Source of the DNA: Flavobacterium sp. KJJ
GTDB lineage: Bacteria > Bacteroidota > Bacteroidia > Flavobacteriales > Flavobacteriaceae
Reading direction: 5' to 3'
Assembly (NCBI RefSeq): GCF_000708595.2
Contig: NZ_JARP01000001.1
Span: 1,488,001-1,552,000, forward strand
DNA length: 64,000 bases
Numbering within the stretch: position 1 is the stretch's first letter; each line of letters opens with the position of its first letter. The notes beneath the pieces were generated by a model that was not told the DNA's origin, did no database searches, and was given only the letters and a program-made list of their open reading frames with translations. The translations under genes were made by a program, and so were the position numbers. Below, piece by piece: positions 36,793 to 46,172 of the stretch.

Positions 36793-37287
36793 TTATGCTG
36801 ATGGCTTGGTAAAAGACCAGCCAGACATAACTAGATCATGAATAAATTGGTTTGTTTCAGCACCATCTTTCATTGTATAGATTCCTTGATTACTCGTATA
36901 TGTCTCCGTTAATTTTGGAGCCAATAAAACTGCGCCAATAAAAATTCCAAAAAGCCCAAAGACAATTGAGAAAGGATTAAAACCAAAAAATAAGTAAATG
37001 ATAAAAACTAAAACAAATGCAGATATCCCGAGACTAACCCAATTTGCTTTGCTTTGCGTCGAAATATGGATTTTTTTACAAGAGGAACATCGTGGTACTC
37101 CAATCGTGATTGCTGCATATTTTACAGATCTGTAGACAATAAGGTTTGTTCTGTCATTAATTGCATAAAGAGATACAAAACAGCAATCATTAATACTTTT
37201 CATTTCTGCTTCTCCGCAATAAGTACATTTATTGTTAAGAGGTTCAAATCGTGTGTGAGTTTCATTAAAAGTGTAATTTTCTATCAT
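36793..37287 (-). CDS. Small membrane protein with CxxC pairs
   Basis: A 164-residue protein of unrecognised family. The N-terminal part contains CTYCG (about 21-25), a vicinal Cys pair in NDCCF and CSSCKK (about 82-87), suggesting one zinc-ribbon-like fold. Two adjacent hydrophobic segments follow (about 94-112 and 114-132, around a PFS turn), then a soluble C-terminal tail. No signal peptide; the zinc-binding part is probably cytoplasmic. Function unknown. Confidence 0.65.
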   Translation of the reverse strand: MIENYTFNETHTRFEPLNNKCTYCGEAEMKSINDCCFVSLYAINDRTNLIVYRSVKYAAITIGVPRCSSCKKIHISTQSKANWVSLGISAFVLVFIIYLFFGFNPFSIVFGLFGIFIGAVLLAPKLTETYTSNQGIYTMKDGAETNQFIHDLVMSGWSFTKPSA

Positions 37288-37384
37288 ATATTTTCATTAA
37301 AACTTATTTGTCATATTTATTCAAAAATAGCATTTTGAATTAATTATTAAAGACTTTCTTTTTATTTCCACATTAAAAACTCTG

Positions 37385-37392
37385 TATCTTTG
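37385..37392 (+). promoter_or_regulatory. Predicted -7 element of the WYL regulator gene
   Basis: TATCTTTG, a strong TAnnTTTG match, 25 bp before the ATG at 37418. Confidence 0.5.
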
Positions 37393-37417
37393 AACCTCTC
37401 AACCCTCAAAAAAAATC

Positions 37418-38377
37418 ATGCTCGACGAAACCCCAAAACGATTTGATCGAATTGTCGCCATTCTGATTCAATTACAATCTAAAAAAATTGTAAAAGCTCA
37501 GGAATTGGCTGATCGTTTTGACTGTAGTTTGAGAACTATTTACAGGGACATTCGAACTCTTGAAGCTTCCGGAGTTCCTATTTATAGTGAAGCCGGAGTG
37601 GGTTATGCTTTAATGGAAGGTTATAGATTGCCGCCAGTTATGTTTACGCGCGAAGAAGTGAGCAGTTTTATTGCTGCAGAGAAATTAATGCAGAAATTCA
37701 CTGATCCATCTCTTGGTTCACATTACGCTTCTGCCATGTATAAACTCAAATCGGTTTTAAGAAGTACGGATAAAGATTGGCTTTCGAATATTGAATCGAG
37801 AGTAGTTATGCAAACTGCCGAACCCATGTTTAATGACAGTTCTCCTAATACTTTAGCCGTTTTGTTTGAAAGTATTGCGGAGAAAAAGCAAGTTCTTTTA
37901 ACTTATAAAACCTTGGAAGCCGAAGAAGCGAGCAATAGAAATATTGAGCCTGTTGGTGTTTTTCATGATAACAATAATTGGTATTTTTTAGGATATTGTC
38001 ATTTGAGGAAAGATTATCGTCAATTTAGAACCGATAGAATTCAGGGAATTCAAAAAACAGATTACGATTTTACAATAGAACACGATTCTTTAGAAACATA
38101 TTTAACGAAAACAGAAACGATACCAACGACAAAAGTTCGCATTTTAGTCGATAAAAAAATTGCCTGTTACCTTCGTTATGAACAAAAATATCATGGATAT
38201 GTTTCTGAAAAAGAAGTAAACGGACAAATCGAAATGACCTTTATGTGCAGAGATATAGAAAGTGGTTTTCCACGGTGGTTTTTAATGTTTGGAGATTACG
38301 CTAAAATCTTAGAACCGGAAAGACTTAAAACTAGAACTTTAGAATTGTTGGAGGTTAATCGAAAAAGACTTTTATAA
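37418..38377 (+). CDS. HTH-WYL transcriptional regulator (YafY/DeoR-like)
   Basis: A 319-residue cytoplasmic regulator. Residues about 6-75 form an HTH_11 winged helix (RIVAILIQLQSKKIVKAQELADRF, SLRTIYRDIRTLE), then a linker, and about 140-230 a WYL domain (NNNWYFLGYCHLRKDYRQFRTDRIQGI) that binds small ligands or nucleic acid in known members. A WCX-like C-terminal extension follows (about 235-319). It is convergent with a DinB-family gene; such regulators are often found near DinB-like genes, but the target is not shown here. Confidence 0.9.
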   Translation: MLDETPKRFDRIVAILIQLQSKKIVKAQELADRFDCSLRTIYRDIRTLEASGVPIYSEAGVGYALMEGYRLPPVMFTREEVSSFIAAEKLMQKFTDPSLGSHYASAMYKLKSVLRSTDKDWLSNIESRVVMQTAEPMFNDSSPNTLAVLFESIAEKKQVLLTYKTLEAEEASNRNIEPVGVFHDNNNWYFLGYCHLRKDYRQFRTDRIQGIQKTDYDFTIEHDSLETYLTKTETIPTTKVRILVDKKIACYLRYEQKYHGYVSEKEVNGQIEMTFMCRDIESGFPRWFLMFGDYAKILEPERLKTRTLELLEVNRKRLL

Positions 38378-38423
38378 AAAAACTCCTAGAGAAGAATTTG
38401 ATTTCATCTTTTAGGAGTTTTTT
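38376..38423. terminator. Bidirectional terminator
   Basis: AAAAACTCCTA on the left pairs with TAGGAGTTTTTT on the right, with additional AAGA/TCTT pairing in the loop; it separates two convergent genes. Confidence 0.8.
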
Positions 38424-38441
38424 GTTATAAATTCTACGGTT

Positions 38442-38930
38442 TTATCTTTCCCAGAAAAAAGGAGGCTCAATATTTAAAGCTCTTAAATATACATATCCTT
38501 GTCCGCGGTGATGTACTTCATTATCAATAAAATATAATATATTCTGTATAACCGGAAATTCGTATTGACCAAACAGATTAAAAGTTTCACTAAAATCCTC
38601 AACCGACAGTTTTTCCCAATATTTATTAATTTCTAAAGTTGCTTCGTCCCATTTTTCAAGATATTGCGCTTTAAAAATCAATTTTTCCGATTCCTCTTCG
38701 GTAAAAGCTTTAATTTCTTTATTTACAATTCCTTTTAAGCCCGGAACTGCAATTGCTAAAAGTTCATCTACTAATTTTGCAAAAGGTCTCATTCCGCCAA
38801 TCGAAAATTCAAAAAAATCCTTCTCCGGAAAAACTTCGATAATTCGGCGTGTAAGTGCGCGGTGTCCTTGCCAGTGTTTTAATAAATCTTCTGAACTGAT
38901 TACTTGTGCATGTGCTTCTAATGTTTTCAT
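38442..38930 (-). CDS. DinB-family (YfiT-like) protein
   Basis: A 162-residue four-helix-bundle protein of the DinB/YfiT superfamily. A His near the N-terminus (LLKHWQGHRALTRR) and the C-terminal HHRGQGYVYLRALNIEPPFFWER segment provide the metal-binding His residues typical of the family. Members are metal-dependent thiol transferases or stress proteins, mostly uncharacterised. Convergent with the WYL regulator gene. The substrate is unknown. Confidence 0.85.
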   Translation of the reverse strand: MKTLEAHAQVISSEDLLKHWQGHRALTRRIIEVFPEKDFFEFSIGGMRPFAKLVDELLAIAVPGLKGIVNKEIKAFTEEESEKLIFKAQYLEKWDEATLEINKYWEKLSVEDFSETFNLFGQYEFPVIQNILYFIDNEVHHRGQGYVYLRALNIEPPFFWER

Positions 38931-39054
38931 GATTTTAAAGTTTTAATTTGTTTAATACTTCAAAATTATTGAGGGTCGGTGACAACAGTTTGTCAGCAGG
39001 AAAAAATATTTTACTTTATTTCCTAAACTCACAATTTATAATTAACAATTAAAT

Positions 39055-39987
39055 CTATTTATTCTTCAGCCATTCAAACAAACGGTTGGCATCTTCAAAT
39101 TTAAATAATTGCGTTCCTTCATTCATTGTCGCGGCTGATCCACAGGCAACACCCCAGCGAATTACTTCTTTCAAATCTTTATTTTGAGATAATGCCCAAA
39201 CTATGCCCCCAACCATACTGTCTCCTGCTCCCACAGTACTTTTTTTAGCAACATTTGGCGCAGGTACATATTCGTAACTGTCCTTAGTAACCAGAACTGC
39301 ACCTTGAGGCCCGAGTGAAACTACGACAATTTCTGCTCCGCCTTTGGCAATTATTTTTTTTGCGGCATCGTTTACTTCTTCCATTTCAAGGCGCTCTACT
39401 CCTACTAATTTTGCGAGTTCTCCAACATTTGGTTTTATAAGATAAGCACCCGTTTCTAAAACTTTCTTCAAGGCTTCTCCGGAAGTATCAACGATTAATT
39501 TAGAATTTGATTTTTTAGCAATTTCAGCCACTCTTTGATAAAAATCATCAGATAAACCTTCGTTCAAACTGCCGCTTGCCACCAAAAACTTAGGTTTTAA
39601 TTCTGAAATGGTTTCTAAAATCTTTCCAACCTCAGCATCAGCTAAAACATCGCCCGAAAATCCAAAACGATATTGCGAATTTGTATGATCATCAACAGCA
39701 ATAAAATTTTCTCTTGTTGCCGTTTCCGTTTCAATAACTTCAAAATCAATTTTTTCTTTTTTAACCAAATCTTTAAGCATTTCTCCAACAGGTCCGCCAG
39801 AAGTAAAGACAGCAAGAGAACTTCCGCGCAAGCGAGAAATTGCTTTTGAAACATTTATGCCACCGCCTCCAGCATCAAATTGAGGGTCTTTGCATCTAAT
39901 TTTCTGCTCAGCAATTAAACCAGAGAAATGTGTGCTCTTATCTACGGAAGGGTTTACGGTCAAGGTAACTATATCAAATGATTTCAT
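39055..39987 (-). CDS. pfkB: 6-phosphofructokinase II / hexose-phosphate kinase (PfkB family)
   Basis: A 310-residue ribokinase-fold sugar phosphate kinase that aligns along its whole length with the minor phosphofructokinase Pfk-2 of E. coli: TLTVNPSVD, DAGGGGINVSKAI, VVSLGPQGAVLV, STVGAGDSMVGG (catalytic Asp in the GAGD loop) and GSAATMNEGTQL are shared. It would phosphorylate fructose 6-phosphate in glycolysis; 1-phosphofructokinase or tagatose-6-phosphate kinase activity is an alternative within the family. Monocistronic by context. Confidence 0.88.
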   Translation of the reverse strand: MKSFDIVTLTVNPSVDKSTHFSGLIAEQKIRCKDPQFDAGGGGINVSKAISRLRGSSLAVFTSGGPVGEMLKDLVKKEKIDFEVIETETATRENFIAVDDHTNSQYRFGFSGDVLADAEVGKILETISELKPKFLVASGSLNEGLSDDFYQRVAEIAKKSNSKLIVDTSGEALKKVLETGAYLIKPNVGELAKLVGVERLEMEEVNDAAKKIIAKGGAEIVVVSLGPQGAVLVTKDSYEYVPAPNVAKKSTVGAGDSMVGGIVWALSQNKDLKEVIRWGVACGSAATMNEGTQLFKFEDANRLFEWLKNK

Positions 39988-40138
39988 ATTTTTTTATTGT
40001 GAAAATGGTTTCTATTTATAAGATGTATATGCAATTTAGTAAAATTAAAACCGATAATCACTTTTGGACAAATAATTAATCTTAACGAAATAAATCATAA
40101 AAAACTGACATTCATGGTATTAAAAATAAAATCATTCG

Positions 40139-40146
40139 TATCTTTA
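40139..40146 (+). promoter_or_regulatory. Weak -7 element before the adhesin gene
   Basis: TATCTTTA, one mismatch from TAnnTTTG, 28 bp before the ATG at 40175. Confidence 0.35.
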
Positions 40147-40174
40147 ATAACCCCAATTAATAAAAACAAGAATT

Positions 40175-43100
40175 ATGAGAGCAACTCTATTTCTTCTTTT
40201 ATTATTTTATTCGACTATATCTTTGTCACAGGGGATCGTTGTCGACACTACAACTTTGACTATACCTGAACTGGTTCGCGAAGAATTAATGCAGAATGCC
40301 TGTGCCAACGAAAATAACTTCAAGTTCTCATCACATCTGGGCATTGGTAAATTTACAAGTACGAATCCTAACTTTCCCATTTCAGAAGGAATCATTATTC
40401 GTAATGGAATCGCCAAATATACCGAAGGAAACTATACTGGCAATAATGAAAGCAGTCAATTGAATACTGCCAATGACAGCGATCTGCAGGTTATCAGTGA
40501 CAGCAACGGACAAATTGTTCCGATCACAGATGTAAGTTTTGTTCAGTTTGATTTTACGCCTTTATCGAGTAATTTTAGTTTTGAGTTTCTTTTTGCTTCG
40601 AATGAATATGGCGAATTTCAATGTGGTTTCAGCGATGTTTTTGCATTTATACTGACTGATTTAACTACAGGAACTACCACTAATCTTGCTGTAGTTCCGG
40701 GAACAAATACGCCTGTTTCGGTCAAGAATATTAGAGATCAACAATATAATTCTTCCTGTTTATCTGCCAATGCAAATTTATTTGACCATTATAACGTAAA
40801 TAATCCAGCAAATTCGGCCATAAATATGAGAGGTGAGACCAAAGTTCTAATGGCTTCGTCAACTGTAATTCCAAATAGAACTTACAGCATCAAACTGGCA
40901 ATTGGCGATTACAATGACAGCAATTATGATTCTGCAGTTTTTATAAAAGGGGGCAGTTTTATGACCAATATGGATTTGGGTCCAGACAGAAATATTTGTC
41001 AAGGCGAAAAAATCACACTTCAATCAGGACTTATCGGGAATTATACCTATATCTGGACTTTAAACGGAACCGTTATTGCTGGAGAAACAAGCAGTTCTTT
41101 AACGCTAGATAAAGCCGGAACTTATGGCGTTACGGCAACACTTTCTGGCTGCGTTATAAAAGATGAAGTCGTGATTAGCGATTTGGCGATTAAACCTCCT
41201 AATAATTTGATTGCCTGCTATACCGCAAACGGTATCTACCAATATGACCTAACTCAAAATAATGCGGCTGTCTTAGGTGTTAATCCGGCAGAATATTCAC
41301 TTTATTATTTTGCTTCTTTGACTGCTGCCAATGCAAACGGCCCAATAATACCAGAAAATCAATTGAACTATTTTACCAGCTCTGGCAATCAAACTATATA
41401 CATAAAAGCGGTACCAGTTAATAATAGAAATACGTTTTGCAATAATCTAATCTCATTTGATTTGTTGGTGACCGCTCCAATCAACGTTGTAAAACCGCCA
41501 GACTTGAGTGTTTGTGATACCAATTCTGGAAGAGTACGAGTTGATTTGACTGTTCAAGAACCGGCTATCTTAAATGGATTAAATCCATCAGATTATAAAA
41601 TTATATATTACACAAGCCAAACAGATGCAAACAATGGCAGGAACAGTATACCAAATCCAACTGTCTTTATTACTTCTTTATCTCAATCGCCACAAACCAT
41701 CTGGGTTCGAGTTCAAAATATTTCGAGCTCAGTTTGTTATACTATAGTAAATTTCGATATCATAATTAATTCGCTTCCGAATGTAGATGCTCTTCCAGAT
41801 GTTATTGCCTGCAACAGTTATACATTGCCGCCAATCACTTTTGGAAATTATTACACTGGTCCAAGCGGAACGGGAACCAAATTGAATGCTGGAGATGTTA
41901 TTACAAAAACTGGAGTATATTACATATACAGTGGTTCAACTAGTAATAATTGTACCAATGAGAATTACTTTAATGTAACCTTAGTTTATGAACTCTCATT
42001 TGCAAAAGAAGCTTGTGGAGCATACATTGTTCCCCGAGTAGCTACAGGCGGTTTTTTTACCGAACCTGGTGGCAGGGGAGATCCTATTCCAAATGGCACA
42101 TTATTTACTACTGATCAAACCATTTATTATTATGCCGTATTTAATGGATCAGTTTGTCGTGACGAAGCTGTGCCATTTATTGTTCATCCCCTGCCACCGA
42201 TAGACAAACCAAGTAATGTAGTAACTTGCGATTCGTATACACTGCCTTCTTTAGTTAATGGAAATTATTACACTGCAGCTGGTGGCGGTGGAACTTTATT
42301 GAATGCTGGAACGAATATAACTTCAAGCCGAACCTTATTTGTTTTTGCAAATGACGGCAGGTGTACCAATGAACATTCTTTTAAAATTGATATTGTTGAT
42401 TCTTCAATCTTTGTTCCAATTACGCAATGCGGCAGCTACACTTTGCCAGCAGTTGAAATAGGAGGTTATTATGATAGTCCTGGTGGACAGGGAAAAAATA
42501 TTCCTGCTGAAACCATTATTACCACCTCACAAACCGTTTATTATTATGTCGCCACTACAACTTCTAACAATTGTACAAATAACCTTAAATATGACATTAC
42601 CATAAAACCCTTGCCTTTGGTCGATATGCCTAGCAATAGGCTTGAATGCAAAAGTTATATTTTGCCTCCCTTGATAAATGGCAATTATTTTACTGGTACA
42701 AATGGCGGAGGAAATTCGTTAAAAGCTGGAGACATAATCACGTCAACACAAACCATCTATGTTTATTCCGTTGGAACGGAATGCAATAATGAACATAGTT
42801 TTATTGTCGAAATTAGAAAGCTTCCCCCAGTTGATAGTTTTACTGATGTCGTTACCTGTGCAGATTTTAAACTGCCTGTATTGAAAAATGGTCAATACTA
42901 TACCGCTACAGGAGGCCCAAATGGTTTGGGAACTCAAATTGCTGAAGGAACAAGCATAAAAACAACTCAAACTGTTTATATTTATAATGAATGGCCTGAT
43001 TTTAAAACGTGCACTAATGAAACTTTTTTTAAAATCAATGCCAACGGAATAGATGTTGGAACTTTCGAAAATATAAATGTTTGCGACAGCTACACTCTTC

Positions 43101-44233
43101 CACCATTAAATTTAGGCAATTATTTTTCACAGCCTGGAGGCAAAGGTCCCATTATTCCAGCGGGAACTGTTTTAACTTCCTCACAGACAATCTATGTTTA
43201 TGCGATTGTGGGAACGCGATCGACTTGCACGAGCGAAAAGAGCTTTTCTGTTACCATTTCTATAACGCCCATACTGGTTAGTACACCTGATGTTGCCATT
43301 TGTGAAAGCTACACATTGCCTCCCTTACCGATTGGAAGTTATTATTATAGCGGACCAAGTGCGACAGGAACGCAATATTTTGCTGGTGAACAAATAAAGA
43401 CCAGCCAAAAAATGTATATCTATGCTTTTCCAGAGACAAATCAGACTTGTGCTTCTCAAGATGATTTTAATATTACGATTTACCCTTTAAAAGATTTGCC
43501 AATAAATGGCGGCATAATTTGTGTCGATTATCAAACCGGAATTTTACTGAGCCCGGTACAATTAGATTCCGGACTTAACTCGAATATTTATACCGTTGAC
43601 TGGTTTTTAGAAGGCAGTAAAATAAGCACGGGACCAGCTTATACAGCCATCAAAGAAGGAACTTATACCGTTGTAAGTACTAAAATTACACCTAATATTG
43701 GTGACGATTGCGGTTATAGCACAACCACAGTTATCGTCGAAAAATCAAGTCCGGCAATTGCAACCGTTACTGTTACCGATGCTTTTGAAGATAATATCGA
43801 CATAATTGTAAACTTAACAAATGGATTTGGAACATATGAATATCAATTAGATGATGGGGGTTTTCAAACCAGCAATGTTTTTTCGGATGTTGATTCCGGA
43901 GAGCATGTTATTACAATTAAAGACATAAAAGGAAATTGTGATGATCAAATTTTAATTGCCAACGTTCTAAAATATCCTAAGTTTTTCACTCCAAACAACG
44001 ATGGTTTTCATGATATTTGGAACATTACAGATCTCGCTTTTCAGCCTGACGCAGTAATAAATATTTTCGACCGCTATGGTAAATTCCTAAAACAGCTCAA
44101 ACCTTCTGGAACCGGATGGGATGGTAATTATAATGGAAGTCCGCTTCCTTCCAGTGATTATTGGTTTCAAGCTTTTTATACCCAAAACGGCGTGTCTCAA
44201 ATATTTAAATCTCATTTTAGCTTAAAAAGGTAA
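40175..44233 (+). CDS. Choice-of-anchor L repeat protein with T9SS type B (gliding-associated) C-terminus
   Basis: A 1352-residue surface protein. Signal peptide MRATLFLLLLFYSTISLSQ; about 20-270 is a choice-of-anchor L domain (ACANENNFKFSS, FDFTPLSSNFSFEFLFASNEYGEF). An Ig-like segment and two repeats follow, then eight tandem repeats of about 70-80 residues between roughly 545 and 1125, each starting with Cys and the core SYTLPPLxxGxYYxxxGGxG and ending near CTNExxF. The last 80 residues (FFTPNNDGFHDIWNI, IFDRYGKFLKQL, GTGWDGNYNG, DYWF) are a T9SS type B sorting domain. One or two Cys pairs per repeat could form disulfides outside the cell. No enzyme domain is seen; an adhesin role is inferred. 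Confidence 0.87.
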   Translation: MRATLFLLLLFYSTISLSQGIVVDTTTLTIPELVREELMQNACANENNFKFSSHLGIGKFTSTNPNFPISEGIIIRNGIAKYTEGNYTGNNESSQLNTANDSDLQVISDSNGQIVPITDVSFVQFDFTPLSSNFSFEFLFASNEYGEFQCGFSDVFAFILTDLTTGTTTNLAVVPGTNTPVSVKNIRDQQYNSSCLSANANLFDHYNVNNPANSAINMRGETKVLMASSTVIPNRTYSIKLAIGDYNDSNYDSAVFIKGGSFMTNMDLGPDRNICQGEKITLQSGLIGNYTYIWTLNGTVIAGETSSSLTLDKAGTYGVTATLSGCVIKDEVVISDLAIKPPNNLIACYTANGIYQYDLTQNNAAVLGVNPAEYSLYYFASLTAANANGPIIPENQLNYFTSSGNQTIYIKAVPVNNRNTFCNNLISFDLLVTAPINVVKPPDLSVCDTNSGRVRVDLTVQEPAILNGLNPSDYKIIYYTSQTDANNGRNSIPNPTVFITSLSQSPQTIWVRVQNISSSVCYTIVNFDIIINSLPNVDALPDVIACNSYTLPPITFGNYYTGPSGTGTKLNAGDVITKTGVYYIYSGSTSNNCTNENYFNVTLVYELSFAKEACGAYIVPRVATGGFFTEPGGRGDPIPNGTLFTTDQTIYYYAVFNGSVCRDEAVPFIVHPLPPIDKPSNVVTCDSYTLPSLVNGNYYTAAGGGGTLLNAGTNITSSRTLFVFANDGRCTNEHSFKIDIVDSSIFVPITQCGSYTLPAVEIGGYYDSPGGQGKNIPAETIITTSQTVYYYVATTTSNNCTNNLKYDITIKPLPLVDMPSNRLECKSYILPPLINGNYFTGTNGGGNSLKAGDIITSTQTIYVYSVGTECNNEHSFIVEIRKLPPVDSFTDVVTCADFKLPVLKNGQYYTATGGPNGLGTQIAEGTSIKTTQTVYIYNEWPDFKTCTNETFFKINANGIDVGTFENINVCDSYTLPPLNLGNYFSQPGGKGPIIPAGTVLTSSQTIYVYAIVGTRSTCTSEKSFSVTISITPILVSTPDVAICESYTLPPLPIGSYYYSGPSATGTQYFAGEQIKTSQKMYIYAFPETNQTCASQDDFNITIYPLKDLPINGGIICVDYQTGILLSPVQLDSGLNSNIYTVDWFLEGSKISTGPAYTAIKEGTYTVVSTKITPNIGDDCGYSTTTVIVEKSSPAIATVTVTDAFEDNIDIIVNLTNGFGTYEYQLDDGGFQTSNVFSDVDSGEHVITIKDIKGNCDDQILIANVLKYPKFFTPNNDGFHDIWNITDLAFQPDAVINIFDRYGKFLKQLKPSGTGWDGNYNGSPLPSSDYWFQAFYTQNGVSQIFKSHFSLKR

Positions 44234-44303
44234 TTATTTGATGCCGTGGTTTAATGAAATTATCCTTTATCTGATAATTATAGCTATTAAACTATCAACT
44301 TTG

Positions 44304-44311
44304 TACCTTTG
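44304..44311 (+). promoter_or_regulatory. Predicted thiL -7 element
   Basis: TACCTTTG (TAnnTTTG) 30 bp before the ATG at 44341. Its position also argues against the upstream TTG at 44326 as the start. Confidence 0.5.
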
Positions 44312-44340
44312 TAGCTAAATAACTTTTGGAACTTAAAATA

Positions 44341-45387
44341 ATGATCGAAGATAAAAATCCGCAACGTACCAGTATAGCGCAATTAGGCGAGTTTGGTTTA
44401 ATTGAACATTTAACCAAAAATTTTGATGTTACTCAGGAATCTACTTTAAAAAGTATAGGTGATGATGCAGCAGTTCTTGATTTCAAAGATAAAAAAGCAG
44501 TTGTTTCTACAGATTTGCTAATCGAAGGTGTTCATTTTGATTTGGCTTATATGCCTTTAAAACATTTAGGTTATAAATCAGTAGTTGTAAATCTGTCTGA
44601 TATTTGTGCAATGAATGCCAAACCAACGCAAATAACTGTTTCTGTTGCCGTTTCTAATCGTTTTCCACTAGAAGCTTTAGAAGAATTATTTGAAGGAATT
44701 ACACACGCCGCAAAAGAATATAAAGTTGATGTTATTGGAGGAGACACTACCTCATCTCAAAAAGGGTTAATTATCAGCATTACCGCAATTGGTGAGGCTA
44801 ACGAAGATGAAATCGTATACCGAAATGGAGCAAAACAAACTGACTTATTAGTTGTTACCGGAGATATCGGTGCTGCTTACATGGGATTACAGGTTTTAGA
44901 ACGTGAAAAACAGGTTTTTCAGGTAAATCCTAACAGTCAGCCCGATTTAGATATGTACAGTTATTTAATCGAGCGCCAGTTGAAACCCGAAGCAAGAAAA
45001 GATGTTCGTACTTTATTGCACGCGCTTGAGATAAAACCAACTTCTATGATTGATATATCTGACGGATTATCATCAGAAATTATTCATTTGTGCAAACAGT
45101 CTAAAGTGGGATGTAATTTATACGAAGATAAACTGCCTTTAGATCCGCAATTTATTTCGACTTGCGAAGAGTTTAATATTGACAGTACAACAGTTGCTAT
45201 TAATGGCGGCGAAGATTATGAATTACTATTTACAATCGATATTAACGATTTTGACAAAATAAAAGGAAATCCAAACTTCTCAATTATCGGCCACATGGCA
45301 GATGAAAGCGAGGGAATTCATTTGGTAACCCGTGCTAATACAAAAATTGCTCTAAAAGCAAGAGGCTGGGATGCTTTGAGTGAGTAG
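44341..45387 (+). CDS. thiL: Thiamine-monophosphate kinase
   Basis: ATP-dependent kinase making thiamine pyrophosphate from thiamine monophosphate in the cytoplasm. The 348-residue form starting at ATG 44341 (MIEDKNPQRTSIAQLGEF) is preferred over a 5-codon extension from TTG. Motifs: GDDAAVLDF, STDLLIEGVHFDL, GGDTTSS, MIDISDGLSSE and NGGEDYELLFT, the Mg/ATP and substrate sites of the PurM-like fold. The other thiamine genes are not near. A long hairpin ends the gene. Confidence 0.95.
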   Translation: MIEDKNPQRTSIAQLGEFGLIEHLTKNFDVTQESTLKSIGDDAAVLDFKDKKAVVSTDLLIEGVHFDLAYMPLKHLGYKSVVVNLSDICAMNAKPTQITVSVAVSNRFPLEALEELFEGITHAAKEYKVDVIGGDTTSSQKGLIISITAIGEANEDEIVYRNGAKQTDLLVVTGDIGAAYMGLQVLEREKQVFQVNPNSQPDLDMYSYLIERQLKPEARKDVRTLLHALEIKPTSMIDISDGLSSEIIHLCKQSKVGCNLYEDKLPLDPQFISTCEEFNIDSTTVAINGGEDYELLFTIDINDFDKIKGNPNFSIIGHMADESEGIHLVTRANTKIALKARGWDALSE

Positions 45388-45392
45388 TTTTA

Positions 45393-45469
45393 AAAATTTC
45401 AAATAAAAAAAATTCCAAATTCCAATGTATAATTGTATTGGAATTTGGAATTTTTTTATTTGAAATTTT
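45393..45469. terminator. Long bidirectional terminator
   Basis: Arms of 34 and 33 nt (45393-45426 and 45437-45469) pair with a single bulge around a 10-bp loop; the inner part is AATTCCAAATTCCAAT. It lies between convergent thiL and the response regulator gene. A shorter relative with AATTCCAAATTC is at 52128-52170. Confidence 0.8.
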
Positions 45470-45473
45470 ATAT

Positions 45474-46172
45474 TTAGAAAAGCCCTTTGCTTTTTGCTTC
45501 TTTTACCAATTCTTCATCAGAACCTGATTTTATTTTAAGAAGTTCTTTTAAATTGATTCTGCGCTTTTCGATTGCGTTTAAGGAAATAGGAATGTATTGA
45601 GACATTTCTTCAACTTTCGTTCCTTTTGACAAATGAAATAAAATCTGTTTATCAAACTGATCAATTTCAATTGAATTATGAGGTGACTGATTCAGCATTT
45701 TTACAACTGACTGACTGTAATATTTTTCGTTTTTAATTACCTTATCAAAAGCAAAAAGCAACTCATCAAAAGTGAGATCATTTTTTATGATCAGTCCATT
45801 GGGCTGAATGGTTCTGATAATTGTTTTTATCTTAAGAAGTTCTGTATACATTGTTAGCAAGATAATCTTGCAATATGGCATTTTTTTCATGATAAGCTTT
45901 GCCAAATCTTCTCCAGAATAAAGCTCTTTCTCTTCATATGCTGGCATACTGATATCTAGAAAAGCAATATCAAAGTTTGGAGTTGCTTCATCTTCAAGCA
46001 AATCATAGGCAGATCTGCAGTCGTAAGCTTGCGAAATAACAAAGTCATACTCTTTTGGATTATACCGCGTAATTGCATTTTTATATCCCTCAATAATAAA
46101 AGGGTGATCATCTACGATTAGAATATTTCGCTTAATTGTTTGCGAAGATGAGGCTGTAAGGTCAAATGTCAT
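45474..46172 (-). CDS. NarL-type response regulator
   Basis: A 232-residue response regulator, partner of the overlapping histidine kinase gene (11-bp overlap). Receiver domain residues about 15-140: acidic Asp21-Asp22, phosphoacceptor Asp73 in FLDISMP, the Thr of LLTMY and Lys of IIKND. The C-terminal part (about 165-232) is a LuxR/NarL-like helix-turn-helix (QFDKQILFHLSKGTKVEEMSQYI, SLNAIEKRRINLKE). Intact catalytic residues suggest normal phosphorylation control. Targets are unknown. Confidence 0.88.
   Translation of the reverse strand: MTFDLTASSSQTIKRNILIVDDHPFIIEGYKNAITRYNPKEYDFVISQAYDCRSAYDLLEDEATPNFDIAFLDISMPAYEEKELYSGEDLAKLIMKKMPYCKIILLTMYTELLKIKTIIRTIQPNGLIIKNDLTFDELLFAFDKVIKNEKYYSQSVVKMLNQSPHNSIEIDQFDKQILFHLSKGTKVEEMSQYIPISLNAIEKRRINLKELLKIKSGSDEELVKEAKSKGLF

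Noticed and set aside
44326..44341. TTG start of thiL five codons upstream
   Set aside because: The ATG at 44341 gives the usual N-terminus and is at the expected distance from the -7 element at 44304-44311.
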